Below are positions 14,933-15,921 of a DNA stretch of 15,921 bases, piece after piece (position 1 is the stretch's first letter; the number at the start of each line of letters is the position of its first letter). The position numbers were made by a program, and so were the translations under genes. Below the pieces are notes generated by a model. It was not told the origin of the DNA. It worked only from the letters and a program-made list of their open reading frames with translations, and made no database searches. Source of the DNA: Alphaproteobacteria bacterium (lineage in GTDB: Bacteria; Pseudomonadota; Alphaproteobacteria; Caulobacterales; Caulobacteraceae); the NCBI GenBank assembly GCA_018895795.1, contig JAHINZ010000387.1, forward strand, positions 1 to 15,921, read 5' to 3'.

Positions 14933-15551
14933 CGTCGCCGCCACCCGTCCCCCGGCCATCGTGGCGATCCTGCGCGGCGTGAAGCCCGATGAGATCGTGG
15001 CCATCGCCAAGGCCCTGGTCGACGCCGGGATCCGGGCCATCGAGGTGCCGCTGAATTCGCCCGAGCCGCTGGAAAGCATCAAGCGCCTGTGCGACGCCTA
15101 TGGCGACGTGGCCCTATGCGGCGCGGGCACCGTGCTGACCCCGCAAGCCGTCGACGACGTCGCCGCGGCCGGCGGCAAGCTGATCGTCACGCCCAACACC
15201 GATCCCGAAGTGATCGCCCGCGCCGTCGCCCTGGGTCTGACCGCCATGCCCGGCTTCGCCACGCCGTCGGAGGCCCTCGCCGCCGTGAAGGCCGGCGCCC
15301 GGGCGCTGAAGCTCTATCCGGCCAGCAGCTTTGGTCCCAGCCACGTCAAGGCGGTCAAGGACGTGCTGCCCAAGGACATCCTGGTCTACGCCGTCGGTGG
15401 CGTGGGCGCGGCCAATCTCGAACCCTGGCTGATGGCCGGCGTCGCCGGGATCGGCGTGGGCGGCGAACTCTATCGTCCGGGCTACACGCCAGAGCAGGTC
15501 GGCGAACGGGCTTCGGCCTTGATCGCCGCCTGGAACGCCCAGACCGCCTAG
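14919..15551 (+). CDS. dgoA: 2-dehydro-3-deoxy-6-phosphogalactonate aldolase
   Basis: A class I aldolase that splits KDPGal into pyruvate and glyceraldehyde-3-phosphate. The 210-residue product is close to the usual length. Visible sites are Arg19 (AILRG), Glu42 in IEVPLNSP, Thr71 in GAGTVL, and the Schiff-base Lys131 in LKLYPASSFGP. The Glu-Lys spacing of 89 equals that recalled for E. coli DgoA (37/126). The C-terminal GGVGAANLEPWLMAGVAGIGVGGELY forms the phosphate-binding end. The start is uncertain: ATG 14919 or in-frame GTG 14910. Neither has a good Shine-Dalgarno sequence, as expected for a coupled start inside dgoK. The PLNSP motif favours the galacto over the gluco (Eda) enzyme. Confidence 0.93.
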   Translation: MSSPDVAATRPPAIVAILRGVKPDEIVAIAKALVDAGIRAIEVPLNSPEPLESIKRLCDAYGDVALCGAGTVLTPQAVDDVAAAGGKLIVTPNTDPEVIARAVALGLTAMPGFATPSEALAAVKAGARALKLYPASSFGPSHVKAVKDVLPKDILVYAVGGVGAANLEPWLMAGVAGIGVGGELYRPGYTPEQVGERASALIAAWNAQTA

Positions 15552-15590
15552 TCAAACCACCAAGACCAACCGTCCCTCGGGGGGAACCCC

Positions 15591-15780
15591 GTGAAGACCA
15601 TCGATTGGGTCATCCCCGCCATCTCCGCCGTCGCGGTCTTGGGACCCAGTGGGTTCCTCGCGACAAGGACGGCCACAAGAGGGGCTCCAACGACTATTCC
15701 CGGCGGGCAATGCCTTGGCCGGGTGGGCGATCGGCGCGTCGCTGATCGCGGCGATCGCGGCCAGCGATGCTGCAGGTCGC
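15591..15780 (+). pseudogene. Sodium/solute symporter, frameshifted N-terminal remnant
   Basis: Starts at GTG 15591 after a GGGGGGAA ribosome-binding site, 39 nt downstream of dgoA, with MKTIDWVIPAISAVAVLG, the usual N-terminus of SSS (SglT-like) transporters. The expected continuation is present but in shifting frames. Near 15643-15651 it moves to a frame reading WVPRDKDGHKRGSNDYS. Near 15694-15697 it moves again to FPAGNALAGWAIGASLIAA, corresponding to the family's YFLAGNALPWWAIGASLIAANISAEQ. After about 15760-15780 no transporter-like sequence remains, although the family has about 500 residues. It was probably the inner-membrane sugar importer of this operon and is now inactive. The two frameshifts could partly be sequencing errors, but the truncation argues for true decay. 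Confidence 0.75.
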
Positions 15781-15921
15781 GCGCGCGCGACTGAGGCGCA
15801 ATTGGTCAGACAACCCCGCGATGACGATGTATTCGTGTACCCGTCGAGGGTTCCGAGCTTGATCAAACCTCGTTAGACGGGATTGATCCCGTTAGCGGCC
15901 GACTCGCAGGAAAGAAGAAGA
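15781..15921 (+). promoter_or_regulatory. Intergenic end region with GntR-type site
   Basis: No gene is seen. TGGTCAGACAA (15803-15813) fits the FadR-subfamily GntR pattern T-N-G-T-N3-A-C-N-A and shares nine bases, as its complement, with 7125-7133. ACGGGA-TTGA-TCCCGT (15877-15892) is a perfect 6-bp inverted repeat. The window ends with a purine-rich AGGAAAGAAGAAGA, which may be the ribosome-binding site of a plus-strand gene starting just outside. Confidence 0.3.

Noticed and set aside
15649..15876. Separate small gene of 75 codons after dgoA
   Set aside because: Its middle part is the out-of-frame continuation of the symporter remnant and the rest has no recognisable content.

Overview
The window is high-GC DNA (AT-rich only between the flagellin genes) and looks like a Caulobacter or close relative. 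The basis is two tandem 273-residue-type flagellins resembling the Caulobacter fljM/N/O beta-cluster, a TonB-dependent receptor of the Xanthomonas/Caulobacter type, and a linked 'tryptophan halogenase'-family flavoprotein. This assignment rests on protein recall; no database search was made.

Layout. (1) 1-1850, minus strand: two flagellin genes, the first cut by the window edge. Each has an AT-rich upstream island and a conserved leader hairpin before the ribosome-binding site; an intrinsic terminator lies between them. (2) 2141-2434, minus: an orphan C-terminal fragment of an isoaspartyl peptidase/L-asparaginase. (3) 2532-11959, minus: a xyloglucan-oligosaccharide-type utilisation locus, transcribed as TonB-dependent receptor, flavin-dependent halogenase homologue, GH35 beta-galactosidase, then GH31 alpha-xylosidase with a PA14 insert. 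(4) 12264-15551, plus and divergent: an IlvD/Edd-family sugar-acid dehydratase, 2-keto-3-deoxygalactonate kinase (dgoK) and KDPGal aldolase (dgoA), with overlapping ends. (5) 15591 to about 15780, plus: the frameshifted, truncated start of a sodium/solute symporter gene.

How the genes fit together (inference). The receptor would import galactosylated xylo-oligosaccharides into the periplasm. There the exported GH35 enzyme would remove galactose and GH31 would remove alpha-xylose. Galactose oxidised to galactonate by enzymes outside the window would then be dehydrated, phosphorylated and cleaved to pyruvate and glyceraldehyde-3-phosphate (De Ley-Doudoroff route). The dehydratase most resembles L-arabinonate dehydratase, whose family also accepts D-galactonate and D-fuconate.

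Regulation. The same perfect 14-bp palindrome, TGATAGCGCTATCA (a LacI-family-type operator), occurs in the receptor/dehydratase divergent region and at the end of the halogenase gene. In both places it sits 6-8 nt upstream of a similar minus-strand promoter-like sequence with a 16-nt spacer. The second copy contains the halogenase stop codon. Two tandem terminator-like hairpins lie between that promoter and the GH35 start, a layout suggesting attenuation, a short leader RNA or a second promoter. No regulator gene is present in the window.

The catabolic block is flanked on both sides by broken genes, which suggests rearrangement at its edges.
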